Part shown: positions 54,401 through 62,412 of the stretch, in pieces
Layout of the letters: each line of letters starts with the position of its first letter
How positions within the stretch are numbered: position 1 is the stretch's first letter
Assembly (NCBI GenBank): GCA_031420415.1
Contig: JANOMT010000009.1
Span: forward strand, 62,001 to 126,000
Length of the DNA: 64,000 bases
DNA from: JANYGA01 sp031420415
GTDB lineage: Bacteria > Vulcanimicrobiota > Vulcanimicrobiia > Vulcanimicrobiales > Vulcanimicrobiaceae
Direction of reading: 5' to 3'
Made by a program: the position numbers and the translations under genes
The notes under the pieces: generated by a model
Seen by the model: the letters and a program-made list of their open reading frames with translations, nothing else
What the model was told of the DNA's origin: nothing
The model's database searches: none

Positions 54401-54846
54401 GAGAGCGCGACGAGGCCCGTGGTCTTGCCGTCGAGATCGGTGAGTTGCAGGCGTGCGTCGCCCTTGCGGCCACGGAGCTGGGCTGCGGAGATCGCGCGTG
54501 CGAGATTGGCGTAGCCGGTTCGGTCTTCGGCGAGCAAGACGATGCGCGGTAAGCGCGCCGATTCCGCGGGCGTCATCTTGCGCGCGAGAGACCGACCGTC
54601 GCGTCCCGTCGGACGCAGGTCGGGAGCGTCGAGGGTAAGTTCGACGCCGACGATCGCGCCGAGCGTGGTCGGCTTTGCGGCTTTGGCGAATCGCACGGCA
54701 CCATAGAGTCCGTCGCGATCCGTCAGCGCGATCGCATCGAGCCCCAGTGCGACGCCCGTTTCTACGAGCTCTTCGGGATGCGAGGCGCCTTCGAGAAAGG
54801 TGAAGTTCGACCGGCAGTGCAGCTCGGCATATCTCGCGGCGCCCAT
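51400..54846 (-). CDS. dnaE2: Error-prone DNA polymerase DnaE2 (ImuC)
   Basis: A 1148-residue C-family polymerase. The PHP domain starts YAELHCRSNFTFLEGASHP. The polymerase active site EVPDIDIDFAHQD has its aspartates at about 410-414. The finger/duplex region includes FHMLEGFADYGFPESHAASFA, and the C-terminal OB fold GMVITRQRPGTAKGFVFLTL is followed by a short tail. The length and lack of a longer DnaE1-type tail fit DnaE2, the translesion enzyme working with ImuA/ImuB. It is controlled by the LexA-box promoter just upstream. An ImuB-like gene lies 7.5 kb away, so the usual cassette is split. Confidence 0.93.
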   Translation of the reverse strand: MGAARYAELHCRSNFTFLEGASHPEELVETGVALGLDAIALTDRDGLYGAVRFAKAAKPTTLGAIVGVELTLDAPDLRPTGRDGRSLARKMTPAESARLPRIVLLAEDRTGYANLARAISAAQLRGRKGDARLQLTDLDGKTTGLVALSGSRHGWIEEALVRGDVATARERAATLRDLFGGRAYLELQHHLRPDDARLVLAQIELAGKLGMPYVATNGATYATPSDALLCDVLTCVKYGTTLPAAGTLLPPNREFALKSPAQMAAIFAPYPLAITNTLAIAERCHFRLAKLIGQFPLFPIPPGESSTHGYLRTLVNAGARRRYGHPLPPSVERQLEYELGIIARMELGGYFLVVWDIVRAANEMGVLAQGRGSAANSAVCYALGITAVDPIGMNLLFERFLSEERNEVPDIDIDFAHQDREKVIQYIYDRYDREHAAMTAEVITYRTRSAIRDLGKALGLSLAQVDAISKEYDARESLAGATGASYDGKSNLPESVQRRRDLDAGTNQRMSRALAGDQPAQSAGRAYTPGFGDADASMLPSPIRTHERNKPWAFYGFKSKDFGADPDPDVRGPIGGETGALLLALCRRVDGFPRHMGIHSGGMVITRDPLVQVAPIEWASMRDRTIVQWDKDDLADLGLIKIDLLGLGMLSLLRDVFALHARRYGDTKPRLALETIPPDDRPTYAMLQRGDSIGTFQVESRAQQSMLPRLRPACFYDLVMQVAIIRPGPIQGDMIHPFLRRRNGLEPVTYPHPKLKAVLERTLGVPLFQEQGMRMAIEAAGFSPGQADQLRRAMGHKRSRARMAEIYPKLVEGMVANGIDRDAAHQLFHMLEGFADYGFPESHAASFALLTYASSYVKCHEPAIFLAAILNVQPMGFYSTEVLVNDARRHGVVVLPVEVNASEYWSYVDSDGATRLGFHIVRGLGEAQRERLQAGVGAGPFADLAEFAARTGLLKDALENLAVAGAFAPWFATRRDAMWALRGLDEREARGELGRGMEIDEPLAAFTALSPREETEFDIWGTGLTTGPQPIAHFRAELDALRVLAADRLPHQTNHLVCKVAGMVITRQRPGTAKGFVFLTLEDETGLVNIIINPAVYELNRRLIRASNALIIEGVLQREQGTTDIIAKRFWPLETHGTLDGVSARNFH

Positions 54847-54855
54847 GGGACGGCC

Positions 54856-54884
54856 AGCATATACGAACGTACGTTCGATGTCAA
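54856..54884 (-). promoter_or_regulatory. LexA-controlled promoter of dnaE2
   Basis: On the minus strand a perfect -35 (TTGACA, 54884-54879) and a -10 (TATGCT, 54861-54856) are separated by exactly 17 bases. That spacer contains CGAACGTACGTTCG (54864-54877), a perfect 14-base palindrome matching the Gram-positive-type SOS box CGAACRNRYGTTCG. LexA would block polymerase directly. The -10 ends 9 bases before the dnaE2 ATG, so the message is predicted to be almost leaderless. The palindrome could also influence the divergent small gene at 54927. Confidence 0.85.
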
Positions 54885-54926
54885 GGCACGACTCTCGCCA
54901 CCGTTTGTAAACGTTCCGATGACGGA

Positions 54927-55250
54927 ATGCGTCTTAGTAACGTGCCTCAAACCGTCCACACAATCGAAGCAATCGAAGCCCTCTTGCGCCGCGGTATTAC
55001 ACCCAAAACCGACAATCTCGATGCTCTACTCGAGCTCGGTTTCGCGCGTTCGATCCCACGCGCCGAAGATGGCTACGACGCCACACTCTTCGAGCGTGGT
55101 CGCGAACACGATCGCCGCGCATCCGATGGCTCGCGGCTCTTCATTCGCGAACGCGCCGTCTTCGAGCGAGCGCCAACGAGCGAACCCGCACCCGACGAAG
55201 CGGAGCTTCCCGAACTCACCGATCTCGCGCAAGTCGACGGGTCGATCTAA
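54927..55250 (+). CDS. Hypothetical 107-residue protein divergent from dnaE2
   Basis: Not recognised. 107 residues, acidic at the C-terminus (EPAPDEAELPELTDLAQ), with a helical start (TIEAIEALLRRGITPKTDNL). No membrane segment or signal peptide. It begins 80 bp from the dnaE2 start on the other strand, 50 bp from the SOS box, so it may be DNA-damage-responsive. Codon use resembles the neighbours. The ribosome site is weak. Confidence 0.5.
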   Translation: MRLSNVPQTVHTIEAIEALLRRGITPKTDNLDALLELGFARSIPRAEDGYDATLFERGREHDRRASDGSRLFIRERAVFERAPTSEPAPDEAELPELTDLAQVDGSI

Positions 55251-55304
55251 GGAACGGATAAAGCGAGCGGAGGAAAACGTTCGTGCGACGCGGAGCGTAG
55301 GCGC

Positions 55305-56279
55305 ATGCGTTATCGAAATCTTGGACGCTCGGGCGTCAAACTCTCCGTGGTCGGGCTCGGCTCGTGGCTCACGTATGGCGGTGCCGTCGAAGAAGATTTG
55401 GCCCGCGCGTGCATCGTGCGAGCGTACGAAAAAGGCATTACGTTCTTCGATACGGCCAACGTGTACGCGCGGGGCCGTTCGGAGGAAGTCGTCGGGCGGG
55501 CGATCGCCGATTTCCGGCGCGAGAGTATCGTGCTCGCGACCAAAGTCTTTTTTCCGATGGGTGACGGTCCAAACGATCGCGGTCTCTCGCGCAAACACGT
55601 CACCGAGCAGTGTCACCTCTCACTCAAACGGCTCGGCGTCGACTACGTCGATCTCTACCAGTGCCATCGTTACGATCTCGGTACGCCGCTGGAAGAAACC
55701 GTTTCGGTGATGAACGATCTCGTGCGGCAGGGGAAGATTTTGTATTGGGGTGTTTCGGAATGGAATGCCGATCAAATCGCTGCGGCCGTCGCGCTCGCGA
55801 ACGCACGCGGCTGGGCCGCGCCCGTCAGTAATCAGCCGCAATATAGCGCGCTGTGGCGCCGGATCGAAGAACGCGTCTTGCCGACGTGCGGTGACTTCGG
55901 CGTGGGTAACGTCGTCTGGTCGCCACTCGCGATGGGCATCCTCACGGGGAAATATAGCGATGCGAAAACACCGCCCGCGGGCACGCGTGCGGCCGGCGCC
56001 TCCAAAGACATGATGGAAGACTATTTCACGCAACCCGTTCTCGATGCGGTCGCGCGCTGTAAGCCGCTCGCCGACGAAGCGGGGACGACGCTCGCACGCC
56101 TCGCACTCGCGTGGTGTTTGCGCCGTTCGGAAGTCACGAGCGTGATCGTCGGCGCGACGAAAACGGAGCACATCGACGATAACGTCGCGGCGGCCGATCT
56201 CGATATCGATGCGTCGCTCTTCGCGCGCATGGATGCGATTCTCGCTCCCGTCGCGCCGCACGAACCCTATCTGGCGTGA
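55305..56279 (+). CDS. Aldo/keto reductase
   Basis: 324 residues of the AKR superfamily, closest in style to the voltage-gated K+ channel beta/YghZ group. The barrel starts YRNLGRSGVKLSVVGLGSWL. Catalytic residues are Asp and Tyr in FFDTANVYARG, Lys in VLATKVF, and His in YQCHRYDLGTP. The NADPH site is in VIVGATKTEHIDDNV. It reduces aldehydes or ketones; substrate unknown. Its stop overlaps the modB GTG by 4 bp, so it is translated together with molybdate uptake genes. Confidence 0.9.
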   Translation: MRYRNLGRSGVKLSVVGLGSWLTYGGAVEEDLARACIVRAYEKGITFFDTANVYARGRSEEVVGRAIADFRRESIVLATKVFFPMGDGPNDRGLSRKHVTEQCHLSLKRLGVDYVDLYQCHRYDLGTPLEETVSVMNDLVRQGKILYWGVSEWNADQIAAAVALANARGWAAPVSNQPQYSALWRRIEERVLPTCGDFGVGNVVWSPLAMGILTGKYSDAKTPPAGTRAAGASKDMMEDYFTQPVLDAVARCKPLADEAGTTLARLALAWCLRRSEVTSVIVGATKTEHIDDNVAAADLDIDASLFARMDAILAPVAPHEPYLA

Positions 56280-57097
56280 TCGCACGAGCGCCGAGGTCGC
56301 GGCGACGCGGGTCCAGCGCGGCGCCCGTCGCGCCGTGGCTCGCCGTTCTCGCGACGATCGCGCTCGCGTATTTTCTCTTGCCGCTCGTTGCGGTTTTCCT
56401 CCGCCTTCCGCTTCCGGTACTCGTCGCGAAATTACAGAGCCCGCAAGCATTCGATGCGCTCGGCTTGAGTCTCAAAACATCGATCGTCGCACTCGTTGCG
56501 AGCATCGCGATCGGCACGCCGCTCGCCTATTGGCTCGCACGCGCGCGCGGTCGCTTCGCGCGCGTCGTCGAGACGTTGATGCAGATGCCGATCGTCGTTC
56601 CGCCTGCGGTTGCGGGCGTCGGCTTGTTGCTGGTCTTCGGGCGATCGGGGCTCGCGGGCCCGACACTCCATGCGCTCGGCATCACGATTCCGTTCACGCC
56701 GCTCGCCGTGATCCTCGCGCAAATTTTTACCGGCGCACCGTTCTTCATCTTTAGCGCGAAACAAGCGTTCGAAGGCGTCGACCACGATCTCGTCAGCGTC
56801 GCGCGTACGCTCGGTTCGACACCCGCAAATGCGTTCGCGCGCGTGACGTTGCCGCTGGCGTTTTCGGGACTGCTTTCCGGAGCGGTTTTGTGCTGGGCAC
56901 GTTCGCTCGGCGAATTCGGGGCGACGATCGTCTTCGCAGGCAATTTTCCGAACACGACGCAGACGCTGCCGCTCGCGATTTATACCGCGCTCGACTCGAG
57001 TCTCGAACTCGCCGTCGCGATGTCGGCACTCTTGCTCGCCGTCGCGTTCGTGTTGCTCTTCGCGGTGCGACTCGTCGATCGCGGGCGGACGACGTAA
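56276..57097 (+). CDS. modB: Molybdate ABC transporter permease ModB
   Basis: 273 residues with about six membrane helices. The binding-protein-dependent permease motif with EAA loop reads ISVARTLGSTPANAFARVTL (as LVSVARTLGSTPANAF), and VVPPAVAGVGLLLVFGRSG is typical of ModB/CysT. It moves molybdate (or tungstate) across the inner membrane. GTG start overlaps the preceding AKR stop. Confidence 0.9.
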   Translation: MIARAPRSRRRGSSAAPVAPWLAVLATIALAYFLLPLVAVFLRLPLPVLVAKLQSPQAFDALGLSLKTSIVALVASIAIGTPLAYWLARARGRFARVVETLMQMPIVVPPAVAGVGLLLVFGRSGLAGPTLHALGITIPFTPLAVILAQIFTGAPFFIFSAKQAFEGVDHDLVSVARTLGSTPANAFARVTLPLAFSGLLSGAVLCWARSLGEFGATIVFAGNFPNTTQTLPLAIYTALDSSLELAVAMSALLLAVAFVLLFAVRLVDRGRTT

Positions 57098-57101
57098 GGC
57101 G

Positions 57102-58088
57102 ATGTTCGTCTTCGATCTGCAGGCGACGCTCCCGGATTTCGCGCTACGCGTGGCACTCGACGTCGGTCGTGAAACGCTCGTGCTCATCGGGCCCTCGGGT
57201 TGCGGAAAGTCGACGTTGCTCTCGATGCTCGCGGGCATTCGCAAGCCGGGCGAAGGCCGCATCGTCCTCGACGATGAGATTCTCTTCGATGCGAGTGCGC
57301 GCATCGATCTACCGCCGGAGCGACGCCGGATCGGCTACGTGTTGCAACAGTACGCGCTCTTCCCTCATCTCACGGTGCGCGACAATATCGCCTTCGGTGT
57401 GCGCGGCATCGCCGCAGCCGAACGCGAGCGACGGATGCGCGATGTCGTCGCGCTCTTACGGATCGAGGCGCTCTTAGATGGCCGACCGACGGAGATTTCC
57501 GGCGGCGAACGGCAGCGCGTCGCGATCGCGCGGGCGCTCGTGACGCAACCACGCGCGCTCGTGCTCGACGAACCCCTCGCCGCACTCGACGTCGAGCATC
57601 GATCGCGGATCCGTTTGGAATTGCGTTCGATTCTCGCTCGCCTCAACACACCGACGATCGTCGTCAGTCACGATTACGAGGATGCGCGCGTCCTCGGCGA
57701 TCGCATCGCGGTGATGAACTTGGGTGGGATCGTGCAAGTCGCGACGTCGGCGGAGCTCATCCGTCATCCCGCGAGTGAATTCGTCGCGCGGTTCTGCGGC
57801 ACGAATCTCGTAGAAGTGACGATCGCGGGGACGCGGACGCTCGCGGCATTCGATCCGTGGCGCGCGACGCTCTCGCGCACGCCCGCGGGCGCGGCGTACG
57901 AATTTGCGGGCCGGGTCGTCGATGTCGCGCGCTTGGGCGCTGCGCTGCGCGTCCACGTCGAAGGCGAGCGATCGCTCTTCGTCGACCTTCACGTCGAAGA
58001 AGGTGCGGTCGCCTACGACGCGGGCGACGCCGTCTACGTTTCCGTTACGGCGGCCGATTTGCGGCCGTACCTTCCCCCATCAGCGTAA
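57102..58088 (+). CDS. modC: Molybdate ABC transporter ATPase ModC
   Basis: 328 residues. Walker A GPSGCGKST at 30-38, signature ISGGERQRVAIARAL, Walker B ALVLDEPLAALD, switch His in VVSHDYEDARVLGD. The C-terminal part (VEVTIAGTRTLAAFDPWRAT onward) is a TOBE-like molybdate-sensing domain. The order modB-modC-modA differs from the common ABC order. Confidence 0.9.
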   Translation: MFVFDLQATLPDFALRVALDVGRETLVLIGPSGCGKSTLLSMLAGIRKPGEGRIVLDDEILFDASARIDLPPERRRIGYVLQQYALFPHLTVRDNIAFGVRGIAAAERERRMRDVVALLRIEALLDGRPTEISGGERQRVAIARALVTQPRALVLDEPLAALDVEHRSRIRLELRSILARLNTPTIVVSHDYEDARVLGDRIAVMNLGGIVQVATSAELIRHPASEFVARFCGTNLVEVTIAGTRTLAAFDPWRATLSRTPAGAAYEFAGRVVDVARLGAALRVHVEGERSLFVDLHVEEGAVAYDAGDAVYVSVTAADLRPYLPPSA

Positions 58089-58099
58089 AGAGGTCGCTC

Positions 58100-58975
58100 G
58101 TGTCACATTCGTCATTCCCCATCACTCGGCGCGCTCTCGCCCGGACGCTCGGTGCGTTCGTCACGCTCGTTGCGCTTGGAGTGCCTGGTGCGATGTCCGT
58201 ACGTGCCGCAGAGACGATCTCGCTCAAGGCGCTCGTCGCCGCAAATGCGACGGGGCCGTTCACCGAACTCATCGCCGACTTCGAAAAGACGCACCCGGGC
58301 GTAACGATTGAGGCGAGTTTTACGGGGACGCAGATTCTCACGCAGCAACTCGAAGCGGGCGCGCCGTGTGACATCTTTCTCTCAGCCGACCTCGATCACA
58401 TCGCGAAACTTCGCGACGAAAAACTCGTCGAACCGTATCGCCAAATTTCGCGTCTGCATGAGGTGATCGTCGTGCCGAAATCGTCGCGGGCGATTGCGTC
58501 GCTACGCGATCTCGCAAAACCCGGAACGAAGCTCGTCATCGGCGTCGCCGACGTTCCGATCGGCAAATATACGAGACGCATCTTCGAAAATGCCGATCGG
58601 TCGTATGGCGGAGACTTCAACAAACTCGCACTCGCAAACGTCGTGTCGTTCGAAGTCAACGTGAAAGCGGTCTTGCAGAAAGTCGTGCTCGACGAGGCCG
58701 ACGCCGGCGTCGTCTACCGAACCGACGTCGATGCCGAGGCGCTCAAAGCCGTGCGCGTCATCGAGATTCCAAAAGAACTCAACGTCGCGGGTAAGAACTA
58801 TCTCGCCGTTGCCTCGCACGCCGAGCACGCCGACCTCGCGCGCGCGCTTGTCGATCTCGCCGCTTCGCCCGCGGGTCAGGCCGTCTTTATTCGATTCGGC
58901 TACGATCGCGATCTGTCGCTCCGGAAGCGTGGCTCGAAGACCCACGCGGCGGGCGCGGATTCGCACCACGTCTGA
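58100..58975 (+). CDS. modA: Molybdate-binding protein ModA
   Basis: 291 residues with a signal peptide (TLGAFVTLVALGVPGAMSVRA, after a basic TRRALAR that resembles a Tat-type start). The periplasmic binding fold shows SLKALVAANATGPFTELIAD, ASFTGTQILTQQLEAGAPCD and DIFLSADLDH, typical of ModA. GTG at 58100 is chosen for its AAAGAGG site, 11 bp after modC. Its stop shares a base with the next gene's ATG (TGATG). Tungstate as ligand is possible. Confidence 0.88.
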   Translation: MSHSSFPITRRALARTLGAFVTLVALGVPGAMSVRAAETISLKALVAANATGPFTELIADFEKTHPGVTIEASFTGTQILTQQLEAGAPCDIFLSADLDHIAKLRDEKLVEPYRQISRLHEVIVVPKSSRAIASLRDLAKPGTKLVIGVADVPIGKYTRRIFENADRSYGGDFNKLALANVVSFEVNVKAVLQKVVLDEADAGVVYRTDVDAEALKAVRVIEIPKELNVAGKNYLAVASHAEHADLARALVDLAASPAGQAVFIRFGYDRDLSLRKRGSKTHAAGADSHHV

Positions 58976-60627
58976 TGTGGGCGTCGATCGACGGTCTCCG
59001 ACGCGGCGTCTTTCTTGCGTGCATCGTCGTGAGTGCAGCGCTCGTCGGATGCGCGCGAAGTGGCGATGCACCTCAGATGTCGAGCGACGTGCTACGCATC
59101 GCGGCGCTCCAAGATCCACCGGGGTTCGACCCGCTGGTGAGCGATAACGCGCAACTCGCGGATATCATCCCGCTCGTCCATGGATTTTTGCTCGGGGTCG
59201 ACGCGCGGGGCGCGTTCACGCCCGATCTCGTGATGGTCGTCCCGAGCGTCCGCAACGGCGGTTTGCGCGACGGCGGTCGCACGATCCGTTACATGTTGCG
59301 GCGAGGCGTGCGCTGGCACGACGGCGCGCCGTTCGATGCGCGTGACGTGGTCTTCTCGTTTCGGGCGGCGATGAACCCGCGCAACAACGTTCCCGATCGA
59401 TCGGGCTTCGACGATATCGCTTCGGTTAAGGCGCTCGGACCCTATGCAGTCGAAGTGAAGCTCCGGCGCCCGTACTCACCCGCACTCGCGACGTTCTTTT
59501 CTTTAGGTGCCAACGATCCGTACGCGATCTTACCCGCACATCTCCTCGCGACGGCGACCGAAATCAACGACGCCCCGTACAACCTCCATCCAATCGGTTT
59601 AGGACCGTACCGTCTCACGTCGTGGTCGCACGGTTCGCGCGTCGTCTTCGAAGCCGATCCCGCGTTTCGGCGCGGTCGGGCGAAAATCGGCAAGATCGAG
59701 ATCGCGATCCTACCCGATTCGAACACGGAGGTGACGGCCTGGCAGTCCGGGGCACTCGATTTTCTCAACGTCCGCGGCTTTGCGGGAAGCCGCGCGATGC
59801 TCGCAAGCGCACGATCCGTTGCGGACGCGCGGTCGTGGCTCTCGGATCACTACCAGTTCGATTACGTGATGTTCAACGTCTCGCGCGGGCCGATGCGCGA
59901 ACGTGCGGTGCGCGAAGCGATCGTCCGCGGCGTCGATCGCGAGCGTATCGAACGCGACGTCCGCGGCGAATTGCACCGCCCCGGTGACGGCGATCGGCTC
60001 CCCGGCCAGTTCGCCTACGACGCGACGATCCGTCAAGCACCGTACGATCCCGTCGGCGCGGCGCGTCTCCTCGATGCCGCGGGATGGCGACGGCGGGGCG
60101 CGTTTCGAGAACGAAACGGTATCCCGCTCACGCTCGAAATCGTCGGGCCTGCGGGTTTGAGCGGCTCGGAACGCCTACAGGTACAATTGCAAAGCGAACT
60201 TTCGAAACTCGGCATCCGCACGCAGATCAAGACCTATCAGTACAATCTGCTCTTCGCACAAGGCGGCATCTTACAGAGCGGGCGCTTCGATCTCGCGTTT
60301 TACGGCTGGCAACCCGGTGAAGATGCGGATCATTCGTATCTGTTTCGCTGCGACACGCGGCCGCCGAACGGCGAGAATTACGCGCGTATTTGCGATCCTG
60401 CAATCGATCGTGCGGCGGCGATCGAACTCACGACGTCGGACCGTGCGATCGAGGCGCGTGCCGACCGCGATATGCTTCGCGCACTCGATGCACAGAGCGA
60501 TCTGCTCTTTCTCGGATTCGATCGTGAGGCGCTCTTCGCACGCGCGAACGTGCGCGGTGTCGAGCCCTCGGTACTCGGTCATCACTACTGGAATATCGAG
60601 CGTTGGTCGCTCGTTAGCCGCCCATGA
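58975..60627 (+). CDS. Peptide/nickel-type substrate-binding lipoprotein (SBP_bac_5)
   Basis: 550 residues. A lipobox LVGC (Cys26) ends the signal peptide. The DppA/OppA fold shows MLRRGVRWHDGAPFDARDVV, LPAHLLATA, YHPIGLGPYRLTSW-like (NLHPIGLGPYRLTSW) and a C-terminal FYGWQPGEDADHSYLF. This family delivers peptides, nickel or opines to Dpp/Opp permeases, but no matching permease or ATPase is in the window. Coupling to modA suggests cotranscription; the ligand is unknown. Confidence 0.87.
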   Translation: MWASIDGLRRGVFLACIVVSAALVGCARSGDAPQMSSDVLRIAALQDPPGFDPLVSDNAQLADIIPLVHGFLLGVDARGAFTPDLVMVVPSVRNGGLRDGGRTIRYMLRRGVRWHDGAPFDARDVVFSFRAAMNPRNNVPDRSGFDDIASVKALGPYAVEVKLRRPYSPALATFFSLGANDPYAILPAHLLATATEINDAPYNLHPIGLGPYRLTSWSHGSRVVFEADPAFRRGRAKIGKIEIAILPDSNTEVTAWQSGALDFLNVRGFAGSRAMLASARSVADARSWLSDHYQFDYVMFNVSRGPMRERAVREAIVRGVDRERIERDVRGELHRPGDGDRLPGQFAYDATIRQAPYDPVGAARLLDAAGWRRRGAFRERNGIPLTLEIVGPAGLSGSERLQVQLQSELSKLGIRTQIKTYQYNLLFAQGGILQSGRFDLAFYGWQPGEDADHSYLFRCDTRPPNGENYARICDPAIDRAAAIELTTSDRAIEARADRDMLRALDAQSDLLFLGFDREALFARANVRGVEPSVLGHHYWNIERWSLVSRP

Positions 60628-61426
60628 TCGTCGCCGACCAAAATCCGGCGCCAAGGAGATTCTGACCACCGTCGGCGACGAGCACCGTGCCGGTAACGTA
60701 ACTCGCGAGCGGCGATGCGAGGAAGACGGCAACCGCACCGATATCGTCGACGTGACCGAGTCGGCCCAGCGGCACGATCTTTGCGAGACGCTCGCGCGCG
60801 CCGTCGCCGGGCGCGAGGCGCCGCATGCCTTCGGTATCGTCGATTGGTCCCGGCGCGATACTGTTACACCGGATCCCATAGCGCCCCCAGTCGACGGCGA
60901 GATCTTTCATGAGCATATCGACGCCCGCTTTTGCGGCACCGACGTGCGCTTGCATCGGGTAGGGCATGAACGCTTGTCCCGCAGAGATGAAAATGATCGA
61001 TCCGCGCGATTCTTTGAGTTGCTCGAAGGCCGCACGCGATGCGTGAAACGAGCCGATGAGATCGATATCGATCACCGATTTGAAGCCGTTGGGACTAATT
61101 TTCTCGGCGAGTGCGGGGAAGTTGCCGGCCGCGCCGCAGACGAGCGTGTCGATCGGGCCGAAGGCGGCGCGCGCCCCTGCCATCGCGGCTTCCACTGCGG
61201 CGTAATCGCGAACGTCGGCGGCATGGGTATAGACCTCGCCGCCGAGTTCGCGGAGTTGCGCGGCGGCACCATCGAGGCGCTCTTGCGAACGTCCGCAAAT
61301 CGAAACGTCGGCGCCGAGTGCGGCAAAGTTTTTCGCGACGCCGAGATTGATGCCGCTGCCGCCGCCCGTCACGAAGACGTGATGGTCTTTGAAAAGATCG
61401 TTCGCAAAAATTTCTGATACGCGCAC
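60614..61426 (-). CDS. SDR-family 2,4-dienoyl-CoA reductase-like enzyme
   Basis: A 270-residue short-chain dehydrogenase. The nucleotide site is FVTGGGSGINLGVAKNFAAL with CGRSQERL (NADPH-type Arg); NNAG is replaced by CGAAGNFPAL. Where most SDRs have YxxxK, this reads QAHVGAAKAGVDMLMKDLAV: lysine is kept and tyrosine is absent, as in DECR 2,4-dienoyl-CoA reductases. GTG at 61426 starts the conserved region. It may aid breakdown of unsaturated fatty acids together with the acyl-CoA dehydrogenase elsewhere in the window. It converges with the binding protein with a 14 bp overlap. Confidence 0.88.
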   Translation of the reverse strand: MRVSEIFANDLFKDHHVFVTGGGSGINLGVAKNFAALGADVSICGRSQERLDGAAAQLRELGGEVYTHAADVRDYAAVEAAMAGARAAFGPIDTLVCGAAGNFPALAEKISPNGFKSVIDIDLIGSFHASRAAFEQLKESRGSIIFISAGQAFMPYPMQAHVGAAKAGVDMLMKDLAVDWGRYGIRCNSIAPGPIDDTEGMRRLAPGDGARERLAKIVPLGRLGHVDDIGAVAVFLASPLASYVTGTVLVADGGQNLLGAGFWSATIMGG

Positions 61427-61469
61427 GATATTCTCGTTATGAATGAACGCAAACGGAGCCTGCAGATCG

Positions 61470-62330
61470 TTATGCCCAGGTTGCCGCGATGCGACGCGTC
61501 TTCTCGAGAGCGGCGCGATCGTCGAGGTCGTTCGGATGAAACGATGCGGAGAAATAACGCAGATAGGGCAACGCGATACGACGCATGATGCCGGGATATC
61601 CGAAGACGTACCAGATGAGTTTTGCCCACGAGATCGGATTCTTCGCGAGACCTTGCGCGCGCATGAGCGCGATGCAATGTTTGGCCATGAAGCGTAAGAA
61701 ACTCGACGTCGCCACGAGCATGGAGGCCATGCGGCCGAACTCGGCACCGCGCTTGCCGTGCGAGACTTCACGAAAGACATCGAATGCGACGGCTTTATGT
61801 TCGCACTCTTCGAGCGCGTGCCACGTCCACATCCGTGCATACGATGGATCGGCACCGGCGAGATACTCGGGATGTTCGAGCATCTCGTGGGCCATGATGG
61901 CGGTAAAATGTTCGAGCGCGCATGTGGTGAGCAGCGGTGCTTCGGGTGGGAGCATCTGCTTCGTCCATGTGAGATATTCGGTGAGTTCGGTTTCGAGGCG
62001 ATCGACGTCGACGCCGACGCTTTTGAGCGCTTCGTTATAGGCGATGTGTTCGCGCGTGTGATACGCCTCTTGGCGGCAGAACGCTCTGACTTCGGCCTGC
62101 AAGGCGGGATCTTTGAGGCGATCGCGTGCGGCGAGAACGGAGGCAACGAAGAAGCGTTCTCCGGGCGGAAATAAAATCGAAAGCGCGTTGAGGAAAAGAG
62201 TCGACTCTTGGGATCCGCCGAGCCAGGTCGCGGCGTTGGCCGGATCGAGTTGGAAGGCGAGATTCCGTGGAGTGATCGTCGGCGTTTCGGTCGCCGAAGC
62301 CGCTTGGGTCGGGCGCTGCGACGTTTCCAT
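61470..62330 (-). CDS. PF10118-type predicted metal-dependent hydrolase
   Basis: 286 residues of the family annotated as predicted metal-dependent hydrolases. It is rich in Glu/His pairs on helices: QEAYHTREHIAYNEAL, ALEHFTAIMAHEMLEH, and WTWHALEECEHKAVAFDVF. The spacing resembles a ferritin-like di-metal centre. A C-terminal amphipathic or membrane-associated region follows. Function not established. It lies 43 bp upstream of the SDR gene in the same direction, suggesting a lipid-related pair. Confidence 0.82.
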   Translation of the reverse strand: METSQRPTQAASATETPTITPRNLAFQLDPANAATWLGGSQESTLFLNALSILFPPGERFFVASVLAARDRLKDPALQAEVRAFCRQEAYHTREHIAYNEALKSVGVDVDRLETELTEYLTWTKQMLPPEAPLLTTCALEHFTAIMAHEMLEHPEYLAGADPSYARMWTWHALEECEHKAVAFDVFREVSHGKRGAEFGRMASMLVATSSFLRFMAKHCIALMRAQGLAKNPISWAKLIWYVFGYPGIMRRIALPYLRYFSASFHPNDLDDRAALEKTRRIAATWA

Positions 62331-62412
62331 TATGGTCGGACGTTAGCATCGGCTGACGACGTTGTACATGGATGGTGATTGCCGCATTGCTTCGTCGGTT
62401 GAAGGTTTCGAT

